Shown: positions 27,301-42,772 of the stretch, piece after piece
How positions within the stretch are numbered: the stretch's first letter is position 1
Layout: every line of letters begins with the position of its first letter
Assembly (NCBI GenBank): GCA_037074765.1
Contig: JBAMDO010000002.1
Location: forward strand, 124,001 to 188,000
DNA length: 64,000 nucleotides
Direction of reading: 5' to 3'
DNA from: Mansonella perstans
Lineage: Eukaryota; Nematoda; Chromadorea; Rhabditida; Onchocercidae
Made by a program: the position numbers and the translations under genes
The notes under the pieces: generated by a model
The model's input: the letters and a program-made list of their open reading frames with translations, nothing else
The model's database searches: none
Told to the model about the DNA's origin: nothing

Positions 27301-27922
27301 TTATATCTTAACGACTGTTTATCCGTGTCCTTTTTTTTTTTTTTTTGATAATAAATTTGGTGCAAAATTACTTTTCTCATTTTGCTTATTTTATTCATTC
27401 ATCTGATCTTTTCCAATTCAGGAAAAATTTAACTTTTTCATCGAGAAGAAATCTAATTTTTTCACCCTGAAGAAATCTTTTTAAATCCTTCTCGTCTATC
27501 ATTTAAATTAATTAAAATTTATTATTGTTGTGTCTAATTCTAATAATCAGTTAATTTTTCTTTTTCATTCTTTTTATTCCTGCATATTTTATTTCAATGA
27601 ACATTTCAATAATATTAGTTTTTGATTGACTTATTTCACGTATGAATGAATATTTGCTAACGTACGTAGTGGATATTTACTGCTATCTGACGTGAAATTC
27701 TTTTAAATTTAAAAAGTTTTTTTCTTTTGATTTTGTATATACACATAAAATTTGTTAAAGTTATTTGTAAATAGAAACGTTTTCCAGGAACAATTGATAA
27801 AGAGGAGCATTATCACTCCTGCAACTGATCAACAACACAACCAGTCAACAATACAAACACTTACAGCTTTAGGTGATGATAAGACAAAAAATCACAGGAG
27901 TCTTTCGAGGAAAACTTGGTAG
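18669..27922 (+). CDS. RING-finger (C3HC4) protein, putative E3 ubiquitin ligase
   Basis: Five exons join in phase to about 288 residues: 18,669-18,770; 19,889-20,075; 25,783-25,952; 26,660-26,932; 27,788-27,922. A classical RING is visible: C33-x2-C36-x15-C52-x-H54-x2-C57-x2-C60-x13-C74-x2-C77. The first intron falls inside the first CxxC pair. INYSLLDLLDHL follows the RING, as is common in RING E3 proteins. The rest is Ser/Thr- and acid-rich and looks disordered, with a basic Lys/Ser patch (residues about 115-153) and a basic C-terminal end. The likely role is E3 ligase, but the substrate and family name are unknown. A polyadenylation signal AATAAA is at 27,941-27,946. An acceptor-like TTTATTTTAG lies 18 bases upstream of the start. 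A phase-compatible extra exon may exist near 24,592. Confidence 0.75.
23395..23650. repeat. GA-rich minisatellite in the RING-gene intron
   Basis: About seven copies of a roughly 33-38-base purine unit (AAAAGAGAAAAAGAAGGAAA then CGAAGAGAGAGA) lie inside the 5.7-kb intron 20,076-25,782. Unit length varies through the number of GA pairs. The long frames on both strands here encode only repeated charged or Ser/Phe/Leu peptides and are artefacts of the repeat. Confidence 0.92.
23838..23872. repeat. (GA)n microsatellite
   Basis: A run of about fourteen GA dinucleotides lies in the same intron as the GA-rich minisatellite. Confidence 0.9.
24314..24348. repeat. (TA)n(TG)n compound microsatellite
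   Basis: An uninterrupted TA run passes directly into a TG run, also within the large intron of the RING gene. Confidence 0.9.
24592..24655 (+). other. Possible alternative exon of the RING gene
   Basis: After an acceptor-like TTCACTTTAG, a frame in phase with the RING exon encodes a basic segment (ELRKIKAKLDERC...). A GTTCAC donor after AACTATT would keep the phase into the exon at 25,783. Skipping it also keeps the frame, and the direct join reads better (NYSLLDLLDHL), so it is at most an optional exon. Confidence 0.25.
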
Positions 27923-28556
27923 ATATTATTATTGCAACATAATAAAGGAAAATCCAGAATGAATATTTAGCCACTTTAAAAAATACTTAAGTAACACTGA
28001 CCAATTCATCGGATTAAATTTTCTCACATAATCAAATTCATTCAAAAAGTTAAAATTCATTTATTCTTTGATTAATTATAAATTAAATGATCATGCATGC
28101 TTTCTGCTTTAAATAATAAGTATTAATCATCATCTGAATATTGACTAGAACATTATTTGGATATTTAAGATATTTACTTTTTCTGGCAATCACTTCTTTT
28201 TTTTTATTTTCTTTTTTGAAAAATAAAATAAATGTTTGACCAATGAAAAAAAAAAAAACGATGAAATATCGCTTTTATTAGCAATCATCATTTAACGGTG
28301 AAATGATAGAGTAATGAATTAATGGAATTTGTAGTATACTTTTGTAGTGTATTGTAGTACACTTTTTTTTCTGTGCTACAGTATGTTTTCGAGCATTTCA
28401 AATTTAGAATTATGAATGTTAAGAATTATATAAAATCGAAAATCTGTCATTTACACAGATTAGAGAACTAATTAGTGGTGAGAATTAATTATCTTCTAGC
28501 TTGCGAATTTTTATTTGTTACATTTAATTAATAATATTATAATTAATGATTTAAGT

Positions 28557-29072
28557 ATGTTTTATAGGTGTTTTGCTGCTATCTGCATACAGTTTGTAGC
28601 ATTTTTTGTGCTGAGTTTGATCATAAAAATCTTCTACGATGATTATTTCCATAATATTCGACCAAAACAATCAGTACTATGCTGTATTACTGATCTGATC
28701 AATGAATGGTTATCGTTAGATCTAACAAGAGTGATGCAATGCAATGATGATTCCAGTACTTTTCTACAACGAATACAACATGAAGTGAAAGTGTTGATTA
28801 ATTTTCTTGTAGCACAGTTGAGCTTCACTTCAACCAATTACTTATCGTTAAAATGGGTGACATTTACTCAGTTATACAATGAATGGTTACAAGGAGTAGT
28901 GCAGAATATGAAGGAAATTTTGAATCAATACTATGAAAATATTTGGATAAATGTTCTCAAGGAGTATTGTGACATAATTTTGATATGTATAAAAGATGCG
29001 TTCATATCTGTTTCAAAATTATTCAAAGATGCTTTAGATTATTTAAATTTAAAACTTGATAATGAGTTATAA
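28557..29072 (+). CDS. Hypothetical single-pass membrane protein, no family recognised
   Basis: A single uninterrupted frame of about 171 residues starts at ATG 28,557 and ends TAA at 29,072. A hydrophobic segment (about residues 5-24, AAICIQFVAFFVLSLIIKIF) would act as signal peptide or membrane anchor. The rest is predicted helical, with repeated aromatic/Leu spacing and pairs such as LINEWLSL and YNEWLQGV that hint at an internal repeat around an NEW motif. It has scattered Cys and no known catalytic motif. AATAAA signals follow at 29,095 and 29,125. It lies about 630 bases downstream of the RING gene on the same strand. The frame is also open upstream of the ATG, so an extra 5' exon is possible. 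Length and balanced composition argue for a real gene, but it could be a decayed exon. Confidence 0.55.
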   Translation: MFYRCFAAICIQFVAFFVLSLIIKIFYDDYFHNIRPKQSVLCCITDLINEWLSLDLTRVMQCNDDSSTFLQRIQHEVKVLINFLVAQLSFTSTNYLSLKWVTFTQLYNEWLQGVVQNMKEILNQYYENIWINVLKEYCDIILICIKDAFISVSKLFKDALDYLNLKLDNEL

Positions 29073-29134
29073 TGATTAGGATCCAGTAACTAATAATAAA
29101 TTATGATGCGTTCCGATAATTAATAATAAATTAA

Positions 29135-32100
29135 GCTATCGCAATTATCAAACTATTTTGACATCTTATTGTTTTAATTATGATTGTGATATCTTCTGTG
29201 TCGCATTTGTATTATTCATAAATTTTGACAGGTATGAAAGATAATTGATTGTGCATTTAAAGTTGATGCATTTAAAAAATTGATGTATTTGAAGTACATT
29301 TTTGAATTGTATAACATTTTTGCATGGAATGAATAGTCGACTTTTTTTATAAAATTTATAACGAAACAGAATGTTTTTGAAAATTTTATTTTCTAACTAA
29401 AGAGATATACTATCATTATCGAATATGAACTTTATTATCAAGTTTTTCTCTCTTTACCTTTTCAGTGCTCCAGATTTTAGAAAAAATATCAGAATATAAT
29501 TTTCGTTTTATGTTTCAAAAAATTTTTTTTAAACTGCTCATTTCATATTATTCGTTCGTGCTAAAATTTACCTGCCGGAAATTATCGAATAATGAATATA
29601 CCATTTTGCGTGCATTCTGCCACTTGTACAATTTGCATATTTGAAATGTATTTTTTATTTTGCATTCCTCAATTCATCCCAGCATTTTTATTTTTCCAAA
29701 AATTTCCATTCTGCATTTTTTCATTTCAAAATTTATTTCGAACAAAAAAAAGTTGCAAATTCCTAAATAATGCGTTTTTGGAGATTTAAATATTTGCAAT
29801 ATCATTTATCATATCAATGAAAAGTTGTGTCATTTCCATTTCTAATTTTAGTCTGTTATGCCTTGCATTAAAAGGCTCAGAAAGCTTAACCATGTTTACG
29901 CATCATTTCCATTTCCAATATTTGCTTGCCATCTTTGCATTCAATGGCTTGATCAACATTAAAAAAAGTCCAACATCACAAACTGATATATTTAAAACAA
30001 GGAATTTGTTAAACGAAAGTTTTGTTGTGCATATCTCAAATTTTAATCACATTCCAAATTCTTTCCCAACCATTAGCTCTGCTCTTCGGCATTTTTAAAT
30101 GGCGATAAATTGATCGGTCTGAAATCCGATCATCGAAACGCTACATTACAACTTACCACTGTTTTCTAGAATTTCACATTTTCGTATATTTTTCTCTAAA
30201 ATTTTCAAAAATTTCAATTTCTGTTAACTTACAACTATACAAAAGCTAAATTGTTTGCATTTGACTTTGATATTTCTGGATGAATCTGCTATAGGAAGAT
30301 AAACGATCAATCAAAATATTTCATGAAATGGTGTAGTCATTCGCTGAAATCTTTTAAATATGATAGATAAAAATTGATATTTATACATTCTCATTCCTTT
30401 CAGAATAATAAAAATTGATATTTATACATTCTCATTCCTTTCAGAATATGGCAAATATTTAGATTAATTTCTTAATTTTTTAAATTAATACATATTAACT
30501 GTTTCTGTATGCCACAGCAATGAAAAAATTCACCTCAAAATCGTAATTTTTTTTAAACCGACCACTTTTGGGTGGAAATGGAAATTTGTATAGTATAAAA
30601 GCTAAATTATCATCCATAAGTACGGTGATTTGGTTCCCACTAAGTCGAAAATTCAAATTTGATAAGTTTTCAGGAGCCACTCTAACCTATAATGAACTTT
30701 TTTTCCCGACAACAAATTTTAGTAAAAATGAGTTTTTTAATCATCATTGTCAAATCCATTTTAAAGAAATTGCTCTTACAAAAATTTTGAATTGAGCCAC
30801 AATTGTTGCTATAATTAGGAGAGACATTAATTTTTAAGCAAACAAATTCAAATTTCGATCCCATATTTTATCAAAAAAGTCAACTTTCAAATGTGCAGGA
30901 AACATCTCCAAATTTCAATAATTTTTGCTTAGAAAACACCATTTCATTGTTTTTCTCTTTTTTCAAGTATTGAATTTGCAGTGAAAAAAATATTCGCGTC
31001 ATTTTATTTCTTTAACTTTTTCAACTTGAAAATATTTAGTGATAAAACTGAACTATGCTTCGATTGTAATCATATTTGCATAAAATTATTGTTTTACGCA
31101 ATTTCATTAATGAAAGGTTCTTAGGTAATAGAAACAACCGAAATTATTAACGGATTCATTCATTGCATCTTCCATTTTACTATTTTTGCTGTGCTTTAAT
31201 TGATAGAAAGCTCATTAATTTAATTTAACTTCAGTGTTTTGAGTCATAACTCACAATGTATTCTATAACTAAATAAAACTTTTGGAAAACTTTAAAATTT
31301 TTTCCGCACTTTGTACAAATCAGTAAATGTAACAGCATATTTGACAATTGTGACAAAATCCAAGAAATTCAAATATTTCTTCATTGCATCAACTAATAAC
31401 CTAAGCTTTTTTTGCATACATTTGTCAGCACTCTCCCAACTCGAATAATATATTGCTTATTTTTCCTATTTTCATCTCCAAATGAATTTTAGCAAAATTT
31501 TTTTCGAACAAAAAATGTGATTTTCTTTTTACTTTGCAAATTTCCAATTGATTATGCAAACTTATTTCAACACTTTGCCTCGTCACCGATATTTTAACAT
31601 ATCAATTTAAAATTAAAATGTTTAATTTTCAGTCAAATAAAGCTTCTTTAATTTTAACAAAAATTTCGCCGAAACGGAAAAAATAAAGTAAAGTGAAAGC
31701 TGTTAAATTCAATGAGATGAAGCATTTTCATGCTGCACCTGTTTCCTGTGTTGCACATGCCGACATCTATACAGATATCTTCGAACCAGTGGTTGGTTCA
31801 GGATAACGTGTCATTAACTATGTTGTATCAAAGAAATTAGTGCTCTATTAAATCTATTAAATATGATTCCAATTATTGTCTTTTTATGTTAAAATTCTGA
31901 AATTAGTATGAAATTAATGAAATAGTTTAAATTAGTATAGAATTAATTAGCATGGAATTAATAAAATAGTCATATGTGTTATAGTAGTTCTTTTGTTTTT
32001 TTTTTTTTTGAAATATTTCTCTTTGATTATTGCAAGGAGATCTCTTGTGCTGGGATTAAAAAATGAATAGTCCGCTATATTTGTGCGAATTGCTTATATC

Positions 32101-32300
32101 ACCATGAATTCCACGTCACGTGCATGTATTTAAATCATAGGAATGATTATTGGTGACGTATAGTACAATCTGGATTAATTCTAATGATTTAGCACATACA
32201 GTTGTGTCATTCAAGTTGTAATTGGAATGCTTGAATCTACTGATTTTTTTTTGGATATAGAGTTACTGGTCAATTATGATTAATTCCAGTGCATTATATA
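29135..32300. other. Intergenic, no gene supported
   Basis: The stretch is AT-rich with several short frames (29,592-29,789; 29,817-30,098; 30,495-30,864) that show no motif, splice context or balanced composition. An exact-looking two-copy repeat lies at about 30,370-30,448. The promoter of the downstream sly-1 gene should lie toward the right end. Confidence 0.45.
30370..30448. repeat. Two-copy tandem repeat of about 41 bases
   Basis: The word AAAAATTGATATTTATACAT followed by TCTCATTCCTTTCAGAATA occurs twice back to back. Each copy contains a pyrimidine-CAG splice-acceptor-like element (CATTCCTTTCAG). Confidence 0.9.
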
Positions 32301-32328
32301 GAGTTGTACAGCACAGTGTTGATGAGCG

Positions 32329-35300
32329 ATGAACGATCAAACGGACTGGAACGAAACGATACGAATGCGACAAATTGGTAAGTATTATATGCTGTATCGT
32401 GCTTTCATGTTCATGTTCGTTATTTTTTGAAAAGTTGAATACAGGAATATCGCCACTTTATGCCTTAGAATGTATCATCCTACTTACGATATTTAATCGT
32501 TTCTTTAACTTGGTCGTTTCATTTCCATAATATTGCAAAGCGAATGGCTATGGTAAATTACGAGAACCAATCTATCCTTTTTTTGCGGGAAACATATTTT
32601 TTGTTGCTGTGATTTCCGTTCGGTTTTTTTTTTTTTTCAGCTTCTTTGAGACAGGCATTAAATCTCAATCAGCCACTGCCAGTATCGATGGCTGTGGAAC
32701 CGGTCTGGAAAATACTTATCTTGGATCGCTATGGGCAGGATATCATATCTCCGTTGCTAACGATAAAAGAGCTAAGAGACTTGGGAATCACTTTGCACTT
32801 GTAATTTTTTGTTTTCTTATAAATAATAAAGAAATATCGCTTTTGACCAAACTGAAACTATCATTGTTTTTCTCCGGTCCAGATTTTTTTTTAAATTGCA
32901 ATAAATGACTTAACTTTTGTTTACTGCGAATTTTTATTTATGACTTAATTAATTGGTAAACTTTTGCAGACTTATAAATAGCCATCGTGAAATGTTGCCC
33001 GACGTGCCTGCTGTATATTTCATTTCTCCCACCGACGAAAACATTAAAATAATTTGCGATGACCTTAACAAAGTACGTAAAAAAATCTTTAGTATTTTGG
33101 GATTCAGGTTTTGAATATAATGGTATTATGAATGCTGAGATTCTAACTTGTATATTTTTTTAAAAAACGAAAGAAAAAGGAACGAGTGCATCGACTTTTG
33201 CATTGAGATTTTTTTTTTACAGTGCGCTTTAGATTTAATGGATATAGAATATGGCTATTTATGTCAATCTCCTTGGTTTTTTTTTTCAATTTCTTTATTG
33301 GTGGCATAGACAATATAAGGAGCTAAGAGTTGATGTCATTTTAGGGAATGTATGATAGTTATTATTTGAATATGATTAGCCCATTGAGTAGGCCGCGTCT
33401 TGAACAACTAGCGTCTGCTGCTGTTTGTGGTGGAACGGTTCAGCATGTTCAGAAGGTTAGATTTTAAAATACTTTCGTAGAATTTGATTCATTTTTGCGT
33501 CGTCATCATCATTGGTCATTTTAGCTTATGGATCAGTTCTTGAACTTCATATCATTGGAAGATGATTTATTTGTACTGCGACGATATAGCAGCAGCAATT
33601 GTTTTTCATTTTACGGTACTTATCCTTTTGTTGTACTTTTAAATAATGTTAGATATCTTTTTCTATTTAACCATACGGTATTCATTTGCTTTTCGGTCTT
33701 TTGCACGAACATTTCAGCAAATTACTTTTTTTTCTTTTTGTAAATGTCGCATAGCTTTCAGCTAATTTTTTTTACCCCCATTCTAACATTTTCTCCGCTG
33801 AATTCATTTGTCAGATTTTCTGTCTTCATTTCAGTTCCTAACAGCTTGTAAATAGAAATATTATCAGTCAGATGATATACTATGGTTGTCTTTTTTTAGC
33901 AATAAATGATCCTGCAGTGACCCCACAGCAGATGGAAGATCTGATTGATATTATTGTTGATGGTTTATTTTCGGTATGTGCGACATTGGGTGTAGTGCCC
34001 ATTATACGTTGTCTAAAGGATAATGCTGCTGAACAAGTTGCTGTTGTAAGTCAGTTTGTTGATTTGATTTAATAACATGAACAAACTTTCATATCATTCT
34101 ATATCGTAGTATTTCATTTTGCCTGTGAACTATAATAAAAGTATCTATGTTGACAGTTAGTGGTCTGCTTCGCTTTTTATATCCAGGAAAGTTTTCGGAT
34201 GCTTTATAAAGTGAATTCGAAGCTTTCATGCAAAAAATAGTTTGAGATTTTATTTCTACTCTTCTTTTCGGGCGCTGAATCATTTCTAGTGGGGCAACAG
34301 CAAATTGAAGTGATATTTAGTTATTGAAATAGTTTAATTACCATTAAGGTTTAAGGTACAAGGATATAAAGTAAGTAAATTAAAAACCATTTTACATAAA
34401 CAAATGGGACTTAACAAATGCGAAACAATTTATGTATTACTGCAGAAATGCTGAAATGATTTTGCAGCGTTTAGACCAGAAATTACGTGATAATTTCCGT
34501 GATGCTCGTAATAATTTGTTTGCACAAGATAGCATTCGCGCTGGACGGTTGATTATTCATCGACCTGTTTTAATCATTGCCGATCGTGGCATGGATATAG
34601 CAACAATGCTTCATCATACATGGACTTATCAGGCTCTTATCCATGATTTATTAGTAAGTAGTTCGGCAAGTGCTTAAACTATTTCGTAATTAACCAATCA
34701 TTTATTTACTTCATAACAGCTAATGTTTATATTACAAACAGAGTGAATTTATGGTATATTTGAATTATTATGTTTACATGAGACTGCGAGATTTCAGCAA
34801 TATTTTTATAGGATTTGGATCTAAATCGTGTTGTAATTAAAGATAAAACTGGTAGAAGGAAAGAATATGACATGAATTCGCGTGACAAACTGTGGATGGG
34901 GCATAAAGGGAGTGCTTTTCCATTAGTGGCCGAAGCAATACAGGAAGAAGTTGAGACCTACAAAAATAGCGAAGATGAAATCAGACGTATGAAGCAGGCT
35001 ATGGTATGAAGTTGAACGCCTCTCTGTTAATATATATATTTTTTGTTTATTTGAATCAAGAGGCAGGAAGTTAGCTGGTCTTTTAAATTAAATAATAGGA
35101 TATCATTAATTTAATATCCTCTTCGTTTTACAATCGCTTTTTTTCTAAAATAGTTTGGTTACTTTATATGATTTCTATATACCAGTTTTCAAGCAGTATT
35201 TAACACTGCTGATATTGGTTTTCTAAGTTCATGTAGAATTCATTTGGCCCCCTTGTAATGAGATCCTTCTGCATGAATCGCTAGATTTACATTGCGCAAG

Positions 35301-37427
35301 TGTTTATCACTGCTCAGGGCATATCGAGAGCCGATTAGACTGATCATGGTTGCAAATTAATATTTATCGTAGGGCATGGATGATTTGGAGTCCAACGAGG
35401 CCGTAAGTTTATTGAGTGATGCAACAGCTAAGTTGACGTCCACAGTTGGCTCACTTCCAGAATTACTAGAAAAGAAGCGCTTAATCGATTTGCATACAAC
35501 AGTTGCAACCGCAGTTCTTGATCAAATCAAGCAACGGTAAGTGTTTTATTTCTGTCCATATCATATTTATTAGATTCACTGAAGCTGTATTTTGTTGGGG
35601 TGTGATTTTTTTGGATGCATCCTCTTAATTTATTTCAGGAAGCTTGACGTGCTTTTTGAGGCTGAAGAAAAGATAATGAATGGATCACTGAGTGATACAA
35701 GTGTTATAGAATTGATGCGCCAGTCTAATGTCCACGAAGATGCTTTGCGAATTATGCTGATCAATTATCTTTGTTCCTCGAATACTTCGCAGGTAACGAT
35801 AAATTAAACTGTTTTTGTCGACTACAAAAACGAAGTTTAAGAAGCTATATTTCCTGCATTTCTTCTATAATTAGTCAGTAATTAGATTTAACCATATTCC
35901 GAAGACATTAGCTGGGAAATTAGATGGTTTAAATAGAAATGATTTGTCAGCTTTGTTTTGAAAGGTATCTGCTCGGCTTTTCGATTTGCAATCAAAGATC
36001 AATGGAAGCTGCGTTTGTAAGTGAATGAGTGTGAACGAATAATTCTGTTTTGGTTTAATTCTGCAAATTTATTTGCAGAATGAACTAAAGGAACAGGAAA
36101 ATTATCTCAAAGAATTTGGCTTGGATGATGCAGCTATCAAATATGTCAAACAGTTAAGGTGAACAGGGATAAAAATATTACCTGGAAGTTTTCTGCCAAA
36201 AGAAAATTTTTTTTATCGATGAGCATCTTTCATTTTAGTGGATCTTGTAAATTATTAAATTGCAAATTCTATTTTGTTAGTAACTCTGGGTATCTCGCTA
36301 AGTGATTCTTCGGTATAAAAAAGAACGTAGCACTTTCGATGTGTATCATTTTCTCCAAGCACTGGTTGACCAGTATTGCAGTTTTGGCATCTGGTTTATT
36401 TTACATTTTTATATGATTTAAGGAAAGAAAGCTGACATGATTGTTGCAGATCAATATCAAATATGAATTTGAATCGAGTTGCAAACGATTATTCAGGCGA
36501 TGGTATTAAAACAGATAATATGTTTGCAAATTTGCTTAATCGTGGCTCACAATTATTTATGGAAGGAGTGAAAAACCTTGTTTTAAAAAAGCGTAGTCTT
36601 CCGCTGACAAAAGTATGTTTATTTAATGGGTTCACGAGTTTGCGGATTTAATTTGTAAATTAAATTATTAAAAATAAGGTGGAAATTTCGTATGCTGTAT
36701 TGGTCGACGTGCTATTAAAAGTTAAGGCGTTGTTTCTTATCCTGCAATGAAAATAGTGATTTTAGATGGTTGATGCAATTCTTACGGGTAATTTTCAATC
36801 TAATGCACGATGTAATGATGCTGAATTTCGATATTACGATCCGAAGTTGATGCATTGCACTGGCAAAGAGTAAGTTTTCGTAAAAATTCTATATTCATAA
36901 AAATATTTCATAGATCTTTTGCTGTAGTTGTCCCTTTTGAAGGAATATTACAGTTCAAAATCTTCGATTGATAGAACTTAGGCTATAAGATAACTAATTC
37001 TTTAGGCCCCAACGTGCACGTGGTCCACCACAAGATGTTATAGTTTTTGTTATCGGTGGTGGTAATTATGTAGAATATCAGAATATTGTGGATTATGGTA
37101 AATCAAAAGGTCTTACAAGGATAACATATGGTTGTACGGAACTAGTCAATCCGAAGCAATTTGTCGAGCAGGTTTAAATTAAAAAATATTGTTGTGTGAA
37201 GATTGTGAAGCTGGAGATTAGAAAGTCATATTTTTCATATATCAGAAATGTTTTTTCCAGCAAAGTCAGAAGTACACTTGTAATAGTATAATTAAAGCAG
37301 ACTTCTTTGTTTTCATTGTTCATATTCGCGAAATATGATTAGTGGATGAAATTTTGATGTAGAAATATATCGGGATTCTAAAATTGTTCATTTTCAGTTA
37401 ACTCGTCTTGGTCAAGGAATGTCATAA
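32329..37427 (+). CDS. sly-1: SLY1 / SCFD1, Sec1/Munc18 vesicle fusion protein
   Basis: The complete gene encodes about 632 residues, against 642 in human SCFD1. SLY1 binds the syntaxin-5 class SNARE and drives ER-Golgi membrane fusion. Exons: 32,329-32,377; 32,641-32,800; 32,970-33,072; 33,345-33,455; 33,525-33,615; 33,900-34,045; 34,468-34,653; 34,812-35,003; 35,373-35,536; 35,639-35,792; 36,079-36,158; 36,450-36,612; 36,766-36,869; 37,006-37,171; 37,398-37,427. All junctions keep phase. Matches to the family include IRMRQIASLRQALNLN, VWKILILDRYGQDIISPLL, ISLEDDLFVL, GVVPIIRCLK, HHTWTYQALIHDLL, LLEKKRLIDLHTTVATAVL, FMEGVKNLVLK and VFVIGGGNYVEYQN. The ATG at 32,329 was preferred over the one at 32,322 because only its frame gives the conserved N-terminus. 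It is convergent with PDCD6. Confidence 0.97.
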
Positions 37428-39728
37428 CGAAAATATAGACAGTGGCGGTCGCAAATAGGAGTACTCAGCACTTATTTTAAAACTTATTGTAATACGATGA
37501 CACATAAATTTTTAATTTTGTCATGAGAAATCAGTCGCGCAGTTTAAATCCACATTTAACTCTGGCATTTCAAATTTTGTAGTTGCTCGTTGCACATAAT
37601 ATTAAGGTACCAAATTGCAACTAATCAAATTGAACTGAAGTTTATGGAAGATTTAATTCTTGTCCATTTTTGCCCGAAAATTAGATGAAATTCTAATATT
37701 GCAAATTCTGGTACCTCTTCCAGCACTCTTCTTAGGCATATATTAATGAAAGTTTCCAGATGTTCCATTTTATCAAATCTAGGTTGTAAATTTGATATAT
37801 GGTAAAGAAAGATGGTAATATGATAACAGAATAAAAATAAAAGCAAATTGCTTGCTTGAATATATCAATCTGAACTATGCGAGTAATGAGTAACATAGCA
37901 ATAAGCGAATATCTTTCATTAATAGAGCAATAAAACAAATTAAAAAATTTAAAAGCACAGAAATACTGCTGTGATGGGATATTAGTAACATTTTCGCATA
38001 TTTCCCAAAATTATTTCTAAATCCCTATGCTCTTTTAAGCCAAAGCAATTAGTAAAAAAAAAAAAAAAAAAAAAATAGCATCAGAAAACAAAAAAAAAAA
38101 TAGATGTAACAAATGTTGAGGCCATGAATACGAAGTTGAACTGAGTTTAGCTCCTGAATAAAAAAAACGATAAAAGTAACGTGGAGAATAGGCATCTTAT
38201 TGACCCACGTGGAAAACGATGAATGCCTGAAATAAGTGATTAGTATTTTTCTTCCAATTATTCTTGTACAGCTAGGGATTATGGAGAAAGATTGATATAA
38301 TAAAAAAAATAAAAAAACTGCAATTGACCAACACATTTATTCTGAATTTTTTTTATCTCTAGATTTATTCTGAATTTTTTTTTATCTCTGAATTAATACA
38401 TTTATTCTGAATTATTTTTTTTTATCGATAAAGAAAAACTAGCAAACATAGCATCATCGAGAAATTACAGTTCATTAAAGTATTAGGTGTGTTTTTTTTA
38501 ATATTAAGATATCTCAAAACTTCAGTTCACAAATTACATCCTTAACCATTTTGCATGTATATCAGGTAATATAAGTGGTCCTAATTCAATTTATATCGAA
38601 ATATAACACTAGGACGTTATGTAAATCATGCACATTGATCTGGCGAGTGATGCAATTATTATTATAAGACAAAAGTATTCACAATGTGCATAATAACAGT
38701 TGCATATTTCATTTTTGCAAAACAAAATTAAAAAATGCGATGCCTTAAAGAAACTAAGAAATTGTAAAGCTGAAGCAAATCAAGACATGGATAGTGCAAT
38801 AGGTCGATTTTTAATACTGTTATTGTCTATCTATCCATTTCTTCAACCGCTTCCTCTATCTTATTATCATTGGTAAGTGATGGTGAAATTTCCAGTATTT
38901 CGAAAAAAGAAAGTTTTGAATTTTATCCATTTCATCAGTAATTTAAAAATCTGTCCGGATTTCTATTCATCATTATCAGCTCTCTCTTTTTTTATCCTTT
39001 ATTTGCCTTCTCAACTTATTGCTCCACATTAATTACAGCTTCCAACGATGAAGTTCATTCCTAGCTTATATATAATCCATTTGATCTCACGAACACAACA
39101 GTGACCCATATCGTTTAGCTTAGACTTTGTCGTACAAAGACAATAGCGCTTACTTACACTCATTTGCTTTATTTTTCTATCCAACGTTTCCACATTAATC
39201 GTTACATTTTTGCTTTTTTTTAACGTTTTTTTTCTTAACTGACATATTTTGAGGTCCGCTCAAATTTGATTAAAAGGTTAACAAGAATGCACTTATTATA
39301 ATTATAATCATGAAATCAAAATGGCACGAAAAAAAAACAAAAAAAAAAGAACTAAATCTTACAAAAAGACAAAATTATAGTTCCGTTAAACTAATTCAAA
39401 TTTGCCTGAAACTAAATACTAGCTTGATTCATAAAGGATAAAGGATTTCTGATCCTTGATTCTAACCCTCATATGAGAAATTAAGATAGTATGAGTGATC
39501 CAGTATATGAGTTAAATGATTTAGACAAAACAGCCAGCAAGTAAACTACATGATTTAATAATCGATTTAATTAAGATTTCAAAAAATGCAATAAGAAATT
39601 CGACTAATGAAATTTTTTCTCACTCTTTCCTCATTAAATAATAGAAAGTTTAAATATAACATCAAGTCACTCTAAATAACACATGCATTTATGGAGTAAG
39701 TGATACAGAAATTGTTTCTGATACATAC
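37428..39728. other. Convergent 3' intergenic region
   Basis: This lies between the 3' ends of sly-1 (plus) and the PDCD6 gene (minus). It contains an A run of about 23 bases near 38,052-38,074 and a short repeat at about 38,335-38,430 built on TTTATTCTGAATTTTTTTT with ATCTCT. Apart from the small signal-peptide-like exon candidate at 38,787, no gene is supported. Confidence 0.5.
38787..38872 (+). other. Signal-peptide-like exon candidate
   Basis: An ATG opens a 28-codon frame encoding MDSAIGRFLILLLSIYPFLQ and a short tail, followed by a good donor TGGTAAGTG at 38,871. This looks like a first exon of a secreted peptide. I could not find a convincing downstream exon; the nearby acceptor-like ATTAATTACAG at about 39,038 would give a stop within a few codons. 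It may be chance. Confidence 0.2.
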
Positions 39729-42770
<3,042 letters not shown>

Positions 42771-42772
42771 TA

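Noticed and set aside
32322..32377. Alternative sly-1 start at 32,322
   Set aside because: Its frame does not join the next exon in phase and does not give the conserved IRMRQ...SLRQALN N-terminus; the ATG at 32,329 does both.
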